Shown here one piece after another: positions 8,272 to 17,039 of a stretch of DNA of 24,048 bases. How positions within the stretch are numbered: the first letter of the stretch is position 1; each line of letters begins with the position of its first letter. The DNA comes from Auxenochlorella pyrenoidosa. Lineage: Eukaryota > Chlorophyta > Trebouxiophyceae > Chlorellales > Chlorellaceae. The stretch spans positions 136,485 to 160,532 of the forward strand of contig KQ482063.1 in NCBI GenBank assembly GCA_001430745.1, read 5' to 3'. The notes beneath the pieces are model-generated. The model searched no databases and was not told the DNA's origin. It saw only the letters and a program-made list of their open reading frames with translations. A program made the position numbers and the translations under genes.

Positions 8272-9705
8272 CTTGCCTGCAGAGGCGGGGATGGGGGTGG
8301 GGGGTGGGGGTGGGGTGGGGTGGGGTGTTAAGAGGGGCGGGGGGGCCCGGGGGCCAGGTGGGAGGATGTGAGAGATACGACGGGCAAGTGTGTTGACGGG
8401 CAAGATATCCAGGGCAGGCACTGAAGGGCGATGCCGGGTCATGCCCACCACCACCAGCGGGGCCCTGCCGTCGCTGCCTGGGCGATCGCTGAGCCGGCAG
8501 CACCCAGCTGCCGGCCAGGCCCCTGCTGGCGGTCCCAGACTCACCTTGCCGAAGATGACCGACACCGGAGCAGAAGAGCACAGGAGCAGGTGGAGGCTCA
8601 GGCCTGCAGGGGGCGGCGGGAGGGCGGGCCCGAGGAGAGCGCTGGGTGGTCGGGAGCACCAGGGGCAGCACCTGCGCTGTGACAACGAAGATGCCGTGCT
8701 CACGCACAATGGTCGCACGTCCTGTTGCGTGAGGGCTGCCCGGGGGGGAGGGTCCAGTCCAGCGGGCGGACCCCTGGGTTCGGGAAGGCTGCCGGCTGGC
8801 GGGGGCTGGCAGCGCCCCCTGCCCACGCGAGGCCGCGCGCGTGCTGGCCTACCGGCCCTTCCAGGCTCTGCGCGGCTCGCGCGCATGGCAATTACATCCA
8901 ACCAAGAGCCCGTTTACTAGCATCGTCCTGACATCAGCCCAGAGGGCGGGCCACACCCTGCAGCCCCCGATGCCAGCTGCGCAGCTGCAATGCAACGACG
9001 CCCCGCCCACCTTGCAGGCAGGCTCCCGCGAGCCCTCTGCCGTTGGGTGGGCGGCGATTCAAAAGGTGGTGCACCGGCCTTCACAGACGTTCTGCAGCAA
9101 AGATGGCAGCAGAGAGGGCGAGGCTGTTGTTGCCCTTGCAGCAGTGGTGGCGGGCAGAGCGGTGCCGCCGGGGCCCAGCGGCTTTCCCGCCGCCCTGCAG
9201 CCAGACCCCCCCGGGGCGATAGGGAGCCGCAGGCCCTACGTGCGCGCCTGCAGGGCGCTCAGCAGGGCCGGAGCCGGCAGGCAACTCACCTTCTGGGACG
9301 GCGTGAGGTGCGGGGTGGTGATCGGGCCCAGGTGGTGGTCCGTCAGGGATGTCTGGATGTGTGATGCGGGTTGGGCAGCGAATGGGGAACAGAATAGGCA
9401 TGCCGAGGGAGCGCGGAGCTCAAATGGAGGGCCGTCTCGTGCTGCGCCTGGCAGCAGGGCCTGCCTCATGCGGGAGCCCGCCCGCTTGAACGTGCTTCTA
9501 GTAGCTATCGGGCACAATCGAGGTCGTCGGCGGCGGCAGAGGCGGCGGCAGGGGCGGCGGCAGCGGTGGGTGCGGCAGTGACGCACCGGCGGCGTCTCGC
9601 AGCCACGAGGCTGCTTGGGCTCTGCCCCTGATCCTTTTGGCTCCCAGTTGCAACATCCGCACACGCTGCCTTGCTCTCTCTGACACTCGCCCCCATCTTT
9701 CCGAG

Positions 9706-11325
9706 TTACGGGAGCCAGGCGCAGCAGATGCTGCGGTGATGCTTTACACTGCAGCTGGAGGCGGGCGGGCGCGGCATGGGGAAGGAGGAAGGGTACAGAG
9801 GAAAAGAGGCGCGTGAGTGTGCGCTGCAAATGCAGCAAACAAACGCCACCGAGTAGCGCAAGGGCAGAGTGCGGCGGGCTGGCAGGTCTGATCAGCTACT
9901 CGGGCAGTGGAGGGCTCCTGCCTGCTTGGCTTGTAAGCTGAATTCGAGGCAAGGACAGGCTGCCGCCGACGGTGTAGGGAAGATTTCAAGGAGGCAGAAA
10001 GGAGGGAGGCCACAGACGCTATGAAGCCTTGGCTGGGAAGAATGATGGATAATGATGAAGACAGGCTGCAGTTGCAACAGCCAGGCAGGTGGAGGGCGAG
10101 AGGCACGACAGGATGGTGGACTTAAAATAAGCGGCCGCGTCGACTGCAGTGCTGCTGCTGCCAGGTTGAGTGGCGGTTTCGGGTGGCAGCGGGCGGAGAA
10201 AGGCGGAGCTGCAAAGCTGAGGGAAGGCTCGTGGCTCGTGCAGGGTTAAGCTGGAGATCATTGCAGGCATGCCTGCGCGGGCTGGCCACTGCCAGCGGCC
10301 ATGCCTGCAGGCCACTGGGCCGACGTGGACCTTGCCAGCTACTCATGCGGGGCTTGCGGCCGCTGCCAAGCGCTGAGCTGCGCTGGCTGCAGCGAGCCCT
10401 GCAGACTGCATCCACATGGACAGCCAGCAGGCTGCCTATGACCGCTTGCACGATGTGGGCAAGCAACAATGCTGCCACCCACTCAATGCTCTGCAACAGC
10501 CTGGGCATTCTCAGCAAACCAAGGAAAGCGCGCAGGATGGTGCAAGTTGCACCCTCGCGCCAGCTCGCGGGCAGGTTTCCTGCAGCGCGGGCAACCTGCT
10601 CGCGAGCTGGCGGCAAGGCCCTACATTGCGCCATTTTGTGGGCTTCCATGGTTTGATGAGCGTCCCCAGGCTGTCGCAGCGCATTGCAAGAGTGGCAGAA
10701 CCGCCTTTCACCAACATTGTGCAGACAGTGTTCAGCAGCTTGCTGGCAGTCCACGCAGATGGAGCCTGGCAGGCTCGCTGCATCGCCAAGGCAGCGCAGC
10801 GCATGGCGACGGCAAAGCCCAGCCCTGTGGCCCACCTTGCATGCCAGGCTCCCGCGAGCCCTCTGCCGTCGGATGGGCGCCGGATCAATAGATGGTGCGC
10901 AGGCCTGGGCGATTGTTCTGTGCCAAGGGCGGCAGCAGAGCGGGTGAGAGCGTGGTTGCTTCCGAGGCAGCGGTGGCGCGCCATGGCGGGGAGAGCGCGG
11001 GGAGAGCGGTGCCGCCAGAGCAGAGTGGCCTACAGCCGCCCCCCCGGGCGCCCGTTCGCCGCAAACCCTACACGCTACGCCTGCAGGGCGCTCGTGTGGG
11101 CCGGAGCGGGCAGGCAACTCACCTGCAGAGACGGCGAGGGGTGATGATCGGGCCCAGGGGTGGTCCGTCAGGGACTGTCTGCAGGTGTGATGCGGGTGGA
11201 GGAACGATCAGAGCGGAATGGGCATGTCGAGGGAGCGCAGCGCTCAAGGTTCGTCGTGCTGTGCCTGAGCAGCAGGGGCCTGCCTCGATTATGCGGGAGC
11301 CCGCTTGAACGTGCATCTGGCACCT
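9706..11325 (-). pseudogene. Array-1 unit D: degenerate copy carrying an inverted duplication
   Basis: The ends match the other units. The right side has the conserved upstream region and a donor at 11123/11122 (GCAG|GTGAGTTGCC). The left side matches the 3' UTR, but the poly(A) signal is changed to CGTAA (plus-strand TTACG at 9706-9710). The ATG exon with its transit-like region and first membrane span is absent. In its place two opposed copies of the family C-terminal region form a foldback. The 5' exon has lost one base relative to B (GACCACCCCTGG versus GACCACCACCTGG), which breaks the frame kept in A-C. A 331-aa minus-strand frame (11117 to 10122) crosses the unit, but its right half reads the inverted arm, so I do not call it a gene. 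The unit could be a noncoding hairpin-RNA gene rather than a dead copy. Confidence 0.6.
10370..10806. repeat. Long imperfect inverted repeat (foldback) of array-1 coding sequence
   Basis: Arms of about 208-214 nt (roughly 10370-10577 and 10593-10806) surround a 15-nt loop. The innermost 20 bp (10558-10577 and 10593-10612) pair at 19 of 20 positions. Outer parts pair at roughly two-thirds to three-quarters by eye. The origin shows in translation: the right arm read on the plus strand gives QARCIAKAAQRMATA, and the left arm read on the minus strand gives SLLAVHVDAVCRARC. Both resemble the C-terminus of genes A-C (RGIAKAAERIAAASS). Outside the right arm, the sequence returns directly to the upstream intron of the unit. 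Confidence 0.85.
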
Positions 11326-11329
11326 AATG

Positions 11330-12130
11330 CCAGAATCATGCAGCAGTGAACGGATGTTCTGCGACAGCCTTTGTATTCCTCCGCCCAAAGCTTGCAGCGG
11401 CGCTGGCGCCGCCTTCTCGCCTCTTCAGACAGCTCAGGAGCGGCAATCCATGCTGTGGGTTCCCATGCCGCAGCAAAACTTGCAGCAGCCCACCCTCAGG
11501 CAGATACATTATTGGGATGGAGGCAGGCACGTCTAATGCCCACCCTACCACCACCCTTCTTCTGCCGCACTGCTGCCCTGCCCGCTGTTGACCTGAACTG
11601 CCCCGGCCCGCACTTTTTGCCCAACCTGGCATAGATCCAGTTACTTTGTTGAGCATGGACTGCAACAGCGGATCGCTCCTATGCCTCAGTGTAGAGCGGG
11701 GCCCCACACCCGGTCCTGTGTATGTGGCAAGGTGCAGGGGAACTGTTGCTCAATGGCAGGGCAGTCAGGCAGAGGGGGCATCAAAGTGCAGGCTGCAAGT
11801 CGGCATCAGCTTTCGCCCTCCTTCCTGGCTTTGCTGCTGCTACCTCTGGTGATATTGTCGCCAGCTTCCTGCCCTCCGCTGATGCCTCACCGACCACACC
11901 AGTCGGCGCATTTCTTCTGCCTCCTACGTGCCAGCAGCTGCAGCCGCTGCAGCTTTCCCTTCCTCCGACGCTGCCGCCCTGCCCGTCTGTGCTGCCTGGA
12001 AATCCTGCTGCCCGTCCAATCTCAACAAAATTGATAGAGCACGAATGCGCAATGCAGAGGCGCAGGTTCACCGGTCACATGCCTTGATGGGCGCTGGATC
12101 CTCAGGAGGCTCTGTAGGCCGTGGGCGGCC
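11330..12130. promoter_or_regulatory. Divergent spacer between the two arrays
   Basis: Unit D reads leftward and array-2 copy 1 reads rightward from this spacer. Frames on both strands (for example minus 11336-11707 and plus 11722-12087) show no paralog, recognised domain or splice pattern, so I call no gene. The last part (about 12045-12130) is weakly related to the upstream regions of array-2 copies 2 and 3 (CATGCAGA..CGCAGGT..GTCACATG). Confidence 0.4.
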
Positions 12131-12142
12131 GCTGACGTCAGC
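12131..12142. promoter_or_regulatory. Palindromic TGACGTCA (bZIP/CRE-type) site upstream of copy 1
   Basis: GCTGACGTCAGC is a perfect 12-bp palindrome 123 bp upstream of the ATG. It lies in a block, GTGGGCGGCCGC followed by TGACGTCAGCAGCAGC, that is identical in all three array-2 copies. Copy 1 is otherwise clearly diverged further upstream. TGACGTCA is the known core bound by bZIP factors. Binding here is inferred. Confidence 0.55.
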
Positions 12143-12255
12143 AGCAGCCTGGACACTTGCCATGCCAGCCCTGTCTCGACAGCTCTTTCGCGCTGTGTGC
12201 GTGTGATTGCTGTTGTTCCGCTGCGTTGCAAGGCCAGGCGCCCCCGCGGTTCACA

Positions 12256-13138
12256 ATGCCCGCCCTCCTTGCCGCCCCTGGGCTGTCTGCACGCCCCACG
12301 GGCAGCGCGGTGCGCGAGTACGCTCGAGCGCCGCCCCCCGCCGTCGCCGCCCGCTGGATTCGCGTCGCTGCAGCGTCTGCAGCTGTTGCCGCCGCTGGTG
12401 CCAGCCGGACCGCCGTTGCCAGCGCCAGCCTGACTGCTGCTGCTGCTGACGACCATCCCGAGGGCAGCCTGGCTGTGTTCCAGCTTGTGGGTGGCAAGTG
12501 GGAGCCCGTGTGGTGAGTGGGCTTGCTGCAGTGGCCGGCTGGTTCAAGGTCAAGGTCAAGGAATGCAAAGCATGCGTGGTTGTCACCTTGCACGGGCTGG
12601 GGCACGTGCCGCCTTCAGGCCGCCGCGTGCCTGGCTGCGGCTGTTGGCCACAGCCCTTGGCTTGCCTCCCCCTCCGCAGCTCCCTGGCCGAATTCGATGG
12701 CAACGTGGCGCCAGGCAGCCCGGACGGCTTTGCAGGTGCGCTCTAGCTGGGCCAGCTTACCAAGCAGCCGGTTCCAGAGCGCTGCGCTCTTGATCGCATG
12801 CCAAGTGCCCCGCTCCCTCCCCCCCCCCTGTTGCAGCGGGCCAGCCGCTGCGCCAGGCCATCCAGCGCCGGGGGGCTGCGACAACGCCCTCGCCACTGCC
12901 GCCCTCGCAGCACCCTTGTGAACCCCCGCCAGCTGGGCAGGGCGCCCCATCCGTGACCGCTGAGCCCCCCCACCTGCTGAGGCCCACGACTGACAAGCTG
13001 CTCAGCTGGCCAGTCCGGATCGTGTATTGCGGCACTTTCCTGCTGTGTGCAGCCATCATGCTGTTCGTTGCCGGCCACCCCCCCGCGACCCTTCTGCATT
13101 TCTTGCTCGCCGTGACCGCCATCCTCGCCCAGTACTAG
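12256..13138 (+). CDS. Array-2 copy 1: transit-like N-terminus, Pro-rich linker, C-terminal membrane hairpin
   Basis: Three exons, 12256-12512, 12680-12735 and 12837-13138 (TAG), give 204 aa. Exon 1 begins MPALLAAPGLSARPTGSAV and is rich in Ala, Arg and Ser, which resembles a plastid transit peptide, then reads SLAVFQLVGGKWEPV. Exon 2 encodes SLAEFDGNVAPGSPDGFA. Exon 3 starts GQPLRQAIQRR, then a Pro-rich linker, then two hydrophobic stretches (IVYCGTFLLCAAIMLFVAG and LLHFLLAVTAILAQY) that could form a hairpin. Splice sites and phases are identical in all three copies. An in-frame upstream ATG at 12157 would add 33 Cys-rich residues (MPCQPC...), but 12256 gives the better targeting sequence. 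I recognise no family and function is unknown. Exon 1 ends TG and exon 2 starts C, giving Cys where copy 2 has Trp. Confidence 0.65.
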
Positions 13139-13469
13139 TGGAAGTGAACGGTGGGTGACTGGCCAGCCGGCCGGTTGCTGCTGCTGCCTGTGTGGGCTTC
13201 GTCCATCAACCTTTGGTCATGCACTCCACCCCCTGGCCTGCTGCTCAGTCAGGCCTGGCTGCTCAGTCTCGCTGGCTGCCTCCCATACCCGCCTGGCCTG
13301 CAGCGCAACCGGGGGCGCAACCGTATGTGTGGTCTGCGCCGCCGCTCAAGAGGGGGCGAAGTCCCGACGACGTGATGGGCCACGTGGCACAGCCTGCGGG
13401 CGCTCCGGCCTGCCCCACCCTTGCCGTCGCAGGCAGTCAGCGTCGGTCTCTGCCCGGCAGCCCCCTTAC

Positions 13470-13504
13470 TTGTGTGCTGGCCACTAGTAGTGGCCAGCAC
13501 ACAA
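13470..13504. repeat. Perfect 35-bp palindrome in the 3' UTR of array-2 copy 1
   Basis: TTGTGTGCTGGCCACTA and its exact reverse complement flank a single G. Copy 2 has only one GGTGGCCAGCAC at the matching place (near 15405-15416), so one half appears to be a newly made inverted copy. Confidence 0.9.
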
Positions 13505-13547
13505 CCGCGTGCCTGGCTGTGCACCTGCCACGCTCCCTGTATATCGA

Positions 13548-13552
13548 TGTAT
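13548..13552 (+). terminator. Variant poly(A) signal TGTAT of array-2 copy 1
   Basis: At the position matching TGTAA in copy 2, copy 1 reads TGTAT (GTATATCGATGTATTCTAGG). It lies about 410 nt after the stop codon. It may be a weak signal. Confidence 0.35.
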
Positions 13553-13938
13553 TCTAGGGCGCGTGTACACGCCACACCCCCACAGCTAACCCCACATGCC
13601 ACGCTGCCGTCTTGCCGCCTGTCCTATCTTCACCCGACGCGCCTTGCATGCAGTTTCCCGTGCACCCTGGCATGGACTCAATAAGTACGAAGAACTTCCC
13701 TCTCGTGCTCTGCCATGAACTAAAATTGCATGTGTGGGCCGATCCACGTGCCTCCACAGCAGCGGCAAGTGGCGGGGTGTTTGGACTTCAGTTGGTCCCC
13801 CGCATTGGGAGCAGGTCGCCACAGCGTGGAGCGCTCCACACGCCCAGGCCCGAGCATATCATGCAGAAACGCAGGTAGAAAGAGTCACATGTTTCTTGCA
13901 AGGGCCACTGGGGTACCGAAGGGAGCGCGTGGGCGGCC

Positions 13939-13950
13939 GCTGACGTCAGC
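13939..13950. promoter_or_regulatory. Palindromic TGACGTCA site upstream of copy 2
   Basis: The same GCTGACGTCAGC palindrome as in copy 1 lies 126 bp upstream of the copy 2 ATG, within the shared GGCGGCCGC...AGCAGCAGC block. Confidence 0.55.
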
Positions 13951-14066
13951 AGCAGCAGCCTGGACTCTTGCCATGCCAGCCCTGTGTCGACAGCTCTTTC
14001 GCGCCGTGTGCATGTGGTTGCTGTTGTTCCGCTGCGTTGCAAGGCCAGGCGCCCCAGCGGTTCAAG

Positions 14067-14929
14067 ATGCCCGCCCTGCTTGCAGCCCCTGGGCTGTCTG
14101 CACGCTCTACGGGCAGTGCGGTGTGCGAGTACGCTCTATTGCCGCCTCCCGCCGTCGCCGCCCGCTGGATTCGCGTCGCTGCAGCGGCAGCAGCTGTTGC
14201 CGCCGCTGGCGCCAGCCGGACCGCCGTTGCCAGCGCCAGCCTGACTGCTGCTGCGGCTGACGACAATCAGGAGGTCAGGCTGGCTGTGTGCCAGCTTGTG
14301 GACGGCAGATGGGAGCCCCTGTGGTGAGTGGGCTTGCTGCAGTGGCCGTGCGGTTTAAGGTATGCAAAGCATGCGTGGTTGTCGCCTTGCATGTGCTTGG
14401 AGAGGCCTGCTGCCTTCAGTCTGCCGCCTGCCTGGCTGCGGCTTCTGCCCACAGCCCTTGACTTGCCTCCCCCTCCGCAGGTCCCTGGTTGACTTCAATG
14501 GCAACGTGACGCCAGGCAGGGCAGCAGGCTTTGCAGGTGTGCGCTAGCCAGGCCAGCTCACCTAGCGGCCGGTTCCAGCGCCCCACCCCGCTTCCAGTGC
14601 TGTGTGCCCCGCTCCCTCCTCCCCCTTGCGCAGTGCGCCAGCCTCTGCGCCAGACCATCCAGCGTTCCCAGGCTTCGGCTGCGCCCTCGCCATCTTTGCT
14701 CCGCCAGCAGCCTCACAAGCCGCCGCCGGCCGTGCAGGGCGCCCCGCCCGCCGCGCCCTTGGCGCCCCCGCCCGCACTGCTGGCCATGATGGAAAATCCG
14801 TTCAGCTGGCCAAGCATGCTCTGCATTGGCGGCACCGTCCTGCTGTCCATAGCCATCATGGTGCACTCTCTTGGCGTTTGCTTCCGTGCGGGTCTGGCAC
14901 CCTCGCTGTTCTACCTGCTGTGCCTGTGA
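14067..14929 (+). CDS. Array-2 copy 2: transit-like N-terminus, Pro-rich linker, C-terminal hydrophobic segment
   Basis: Exons 14067-14323, 14481-14536 and 14634-14929 (TGA) give 202 aa. Exon 1 is nearly identical to copies 1 and 3 up to KWEP (here RWEPLW). Exon 2 encodes SLVDFNGNVTPGRAAGFA. Exon 3 starts VRQPLRQTIQRSQAS, then Pro/Ala-rich sequence, then hydrophobic MLCIGGTVLLSIAIMVHSLG and LAPSLFYLLCL. The acceptor CCTCCGCAG|G restores a Trp codon at the exon 1/2 junction, unlike copies 1 and 3. The 3' UTR of about 535 nt ends with a canonical TGTAA, making this the copy with the most intact gene structure. Function is unknown. Confidence 0.65.
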
Positions 14930-15463
14930 ACGGTGGGTGGCCAGCCAGCCCGCCGGTCCCTCTGCTGCCTGGACATGCACGCGCATCCGAACTTCATATT
15001 CAGCACCAACCTGGTGCCAGCACTCCACCCCCTGCCCCGCAGCTAAGCCATGTCATCCAGCCCTAGGTGGCGTGAGACCAGGCGAGCGTTGGGACAGCTG
15101 GGCACGGGATTGCACGGTCGTTGTGCTTTGCTGCCAGCCTGTCAGACCCTGGCTTCGACTTGGCTGTGCGCGCCTGCCTGCAAGCAAGTGCCCAGCCGCT
15201 CAGCCTCCCTCGCTGCCTCCCATACCTGCCCGGCCTGCAGCGCAACCTGGGCCGCAACCGTATGTGTGGTCTGCGCCGCCGCTCAAGAGGGGCTTAAGTC
15301 CCGACGACGTGATGGGCCACGTGGCACAGCCTGCGGGCGCTGCGGCCTGCCCCGCCCTTGCCGTCGCAGGCAGTCAGCGTCGGTCTCTGCCCGGCAGCCC
15401 CCTTGGTGGCCAGCACCCGGCAGCGTGCCTAGCTGTGCACCTGCCGCGCTCCCTGTATATCAG

Positions 15464-15468
15464 TGTAA
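15464..15468 (+). terminator. Poly(A) signal TGTAA of array-2 copy 2
   Basis: TGTAA occurs in TATCAGTGTAATTTAGGG, about 535 nt after the copy 2 stop codon. That is a usual 3' UTR length and motif for chlorophyte nuclear genes. Confidence 0.65.
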
Positions 15469-15920
15469 TTTAGGGCGTGTGTACACGCCACACCCCCACA
15501 TCTACCCCCACATGCCACGGTGCCGTCTTGCTGCCTGTCCCCTCTTCACCTGACGCGCCCTGCAGGCCCTGCAGTTTCCCTTGCACCTTGGCCCGATCCA
15601 TGGTGGTTGCCGCAGATGTATACGAATGGGAAGAATGAGTGTGCATGTAATAGATCTCAGAGGCGACACTCTCTCCCAGCAGTCGGTTGCTGGTGTTTCT
15701 GCTGGCAGCGTCGGAGGCAGCATGGGCAGTGGTTGCAGTGCAGCAGCGGCAAGTGGCGGGGTGTGTGGACTTCAGTTGGTCCCCCGCATTGAGCAGGTTG
15801 CTGCAGAGTGGAGCGCTCCACACGCCCAGGCCCGAGCATATCATGCAGAAACGCAGGTAGAAAGAGTCACATGTTTCTTGCAAGGGCCACTGGGGTACCG
15901 AAGGGAGCGCGTGGGCGGCC

Positions 15921-15932
15921 GCTGACGTCAGC
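15921..15932. promoter_or_regulatory. Palindromic TGACGTCA site upstream of copy 3
   Basis: The third occurrence of GCTGACGTCAGC lies 126 bp upstream of the copy 3 ATG, in the same flanking block. Confidence 0.55.
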
Positions 15933-16048
15933 AGCAGCAGCCTGGACTCTTGCCATGCCAGCCCTGTGTCGACAGCTCTTTCGCGCCGTGTGCATGTGGT
16001 TGCTGTTGTTCCGCTGCGTTGCAAGGCCAGGCGCCCCCTCGGTTCACA

Positions 16049-17026
16049 ATGCCCGCCCTGCTTGCAGCCCCTGGGCTGTCTGCACGCTCTACGGGCGGTG
16101 CGGTGTGCGAGTACGCTCTATTGCCGCCTCCCGCCGTCGCCGCCCGCTGGATTCGCGTCGCTGCAGCGGCGGCAGCTGTTGCCGCCGCTGGCGCCAGCCG
16201 GACCGCCGTTGCCAGCGCCAGCCTGACTGCTGCTGCGGCTGACGACAACCAGGAGGTCAGGCTGGCTGTGTGCCAGCTTGTGGGCGGCAAATGGGAGCCC
16301 GTGTGGTGAGTGGGCTTGCGGCAGTGGCCGGCCGGTTCAAGGAATGCAAAGCATGCGTGGTCACCGTGCATGCGGTGGGGCGCGTGCCGCCTTCAGGCCG
16401 CCGCCTGCCTGGTTGCGGCTGTTGGCCACAGCCCTTGGCTCGCCTCCCCCTCCGCAGCTCCCTTGCCGATTTCGATGTCAACGTGGCGCCAGGCAGCCAG
16501 GACGGCTTTGCAGGTGCGCTCTAGCTGGGCCAGCTCACCTAGCGGCCGGTTCCAGCGCCCCACCCCGCTTCCAGTGCTGTGTGCCCCGCTCCCTCCTCCC
16601 CCCTGCGCAGTGGGCCAGCCGCTGCACCAGGCCATCCAGCGCTCCCAGGCTTCGGCTGCGCCCCCGCCACTGCCGCCCTCGCAGCAGCCTTGTGAACCAC
16701 CGCTTGCTGGGCAGGCCGCCCCGCCCGCCTCGCCCTGCCCGCCCCCCCACCCGCTGGTGGCCGTGATGGTCGATGCGTTCAGCTGGCGGGGCAGGCTGTT
16801 CTACGGCGGCTCTTTCCTGCTGGCCGCAGCCGTCAAGTACAGCTACGGCAATTACATGCACGCTTATGAATTTGCAGCTCGCGCTGTTCTTCCTAGTCCC
16901 ACTGTTGCTGTTATGGTCAGTGGCTTGCTAGAGGGCCGGTCCCTGCTGCTGCCTGTTTTCACATCCGCGTGTGTGGTTTGTCTGTCATTTTTTGGCCTTG
17001 CACTGCACTCCCTGGCCTGCAGCTGA
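16049..17026 (+). CDS. Array-2 copy 3: same family, extended or frameshifted C-terminus
   Basis: Exons 16049-16305, 16458-16513 and 16611-17026 (TGA) give 242 aa, about 40 longer than its paralogs. Exon 1 (MPALLAAPGLSARSTGG...) and exon 2 (SLADFDVNVAPGSQDGFA) match the family. Exon 3 starts VGQPLHQAIQRSQAS, then a Pro-rich linker, then LFYGGSFLLAAAVKYS. After that the frame diverges and reads through the position of the copy 2 stop into sequence homologous to its 3' UTR. A neighbouring frame there reads LALFFLVPLLLLWSVAC then stop, which looks more like the paralogs' second hydrophobic segment. Either copy 3 has a frameshift or it evolved a new tail. Function is unknown. Confidence 0.58.
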
Positions 17027-17039
17027 GCGCACCCCTGCA

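Larger units (their letters stand above)
13764..16310 (+). repeat. Tandem duplication: 13764-14330 is almost identical to 15742-16312
   Basis: The promoter-proximal region, the bZIP-type site and all of exon 1 of copies 2 and 3 are nearly identical. They run from GCGGCAAGTGGCGGGGTGT through GTGGTGAGTGGGCTTGC, with a period of about 1.98 kb. Introns, exon 3 and the 3' flank are more diverged. This pattern suggests a recent duplication or gene conversion limited to the 5' half. Confidence 0.8.

Noticed and set aside
10131..10150. GCGGCCGC-GTCGAC-TGCAG, resembling a NotI/SalI/PstI cloning polylinker
   Set aside because: The same position in unit C reads GGGCCGCGATGGCTGCAGTG with matching flanks, so this is native repeat sequence that happens to contain the sites.
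1503..11330. Array-1 units as copies of a transposon
   Set aside because: There is no transposase, reverse transcriptase, LTR or target duplication. Each unit is a whole gene in tandem, which fits segmental duplication better.
12162..12206. Short overlapping ORF MPALSRQLFRAVCV upstream of array-2 copy 1
   Set aside because: It is out of frame with the main start and its length is not conserved (about 14 codons in copy 1, about 95 in copies 2 and 3). It could be an upstream ORF, but there is no evidence for function.
13192..13557. ORF with PYVWSAPPLKRG, conserved downstream of copies 1 and 2 (13192-13557, 14871-15473)
   Set aside because: It lies after the stop codons, before the poly(A) signal, and copy 3 does not keep the frame. 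High DNA identity of the copies explains the similarity, so I treat it as 3' UTR.
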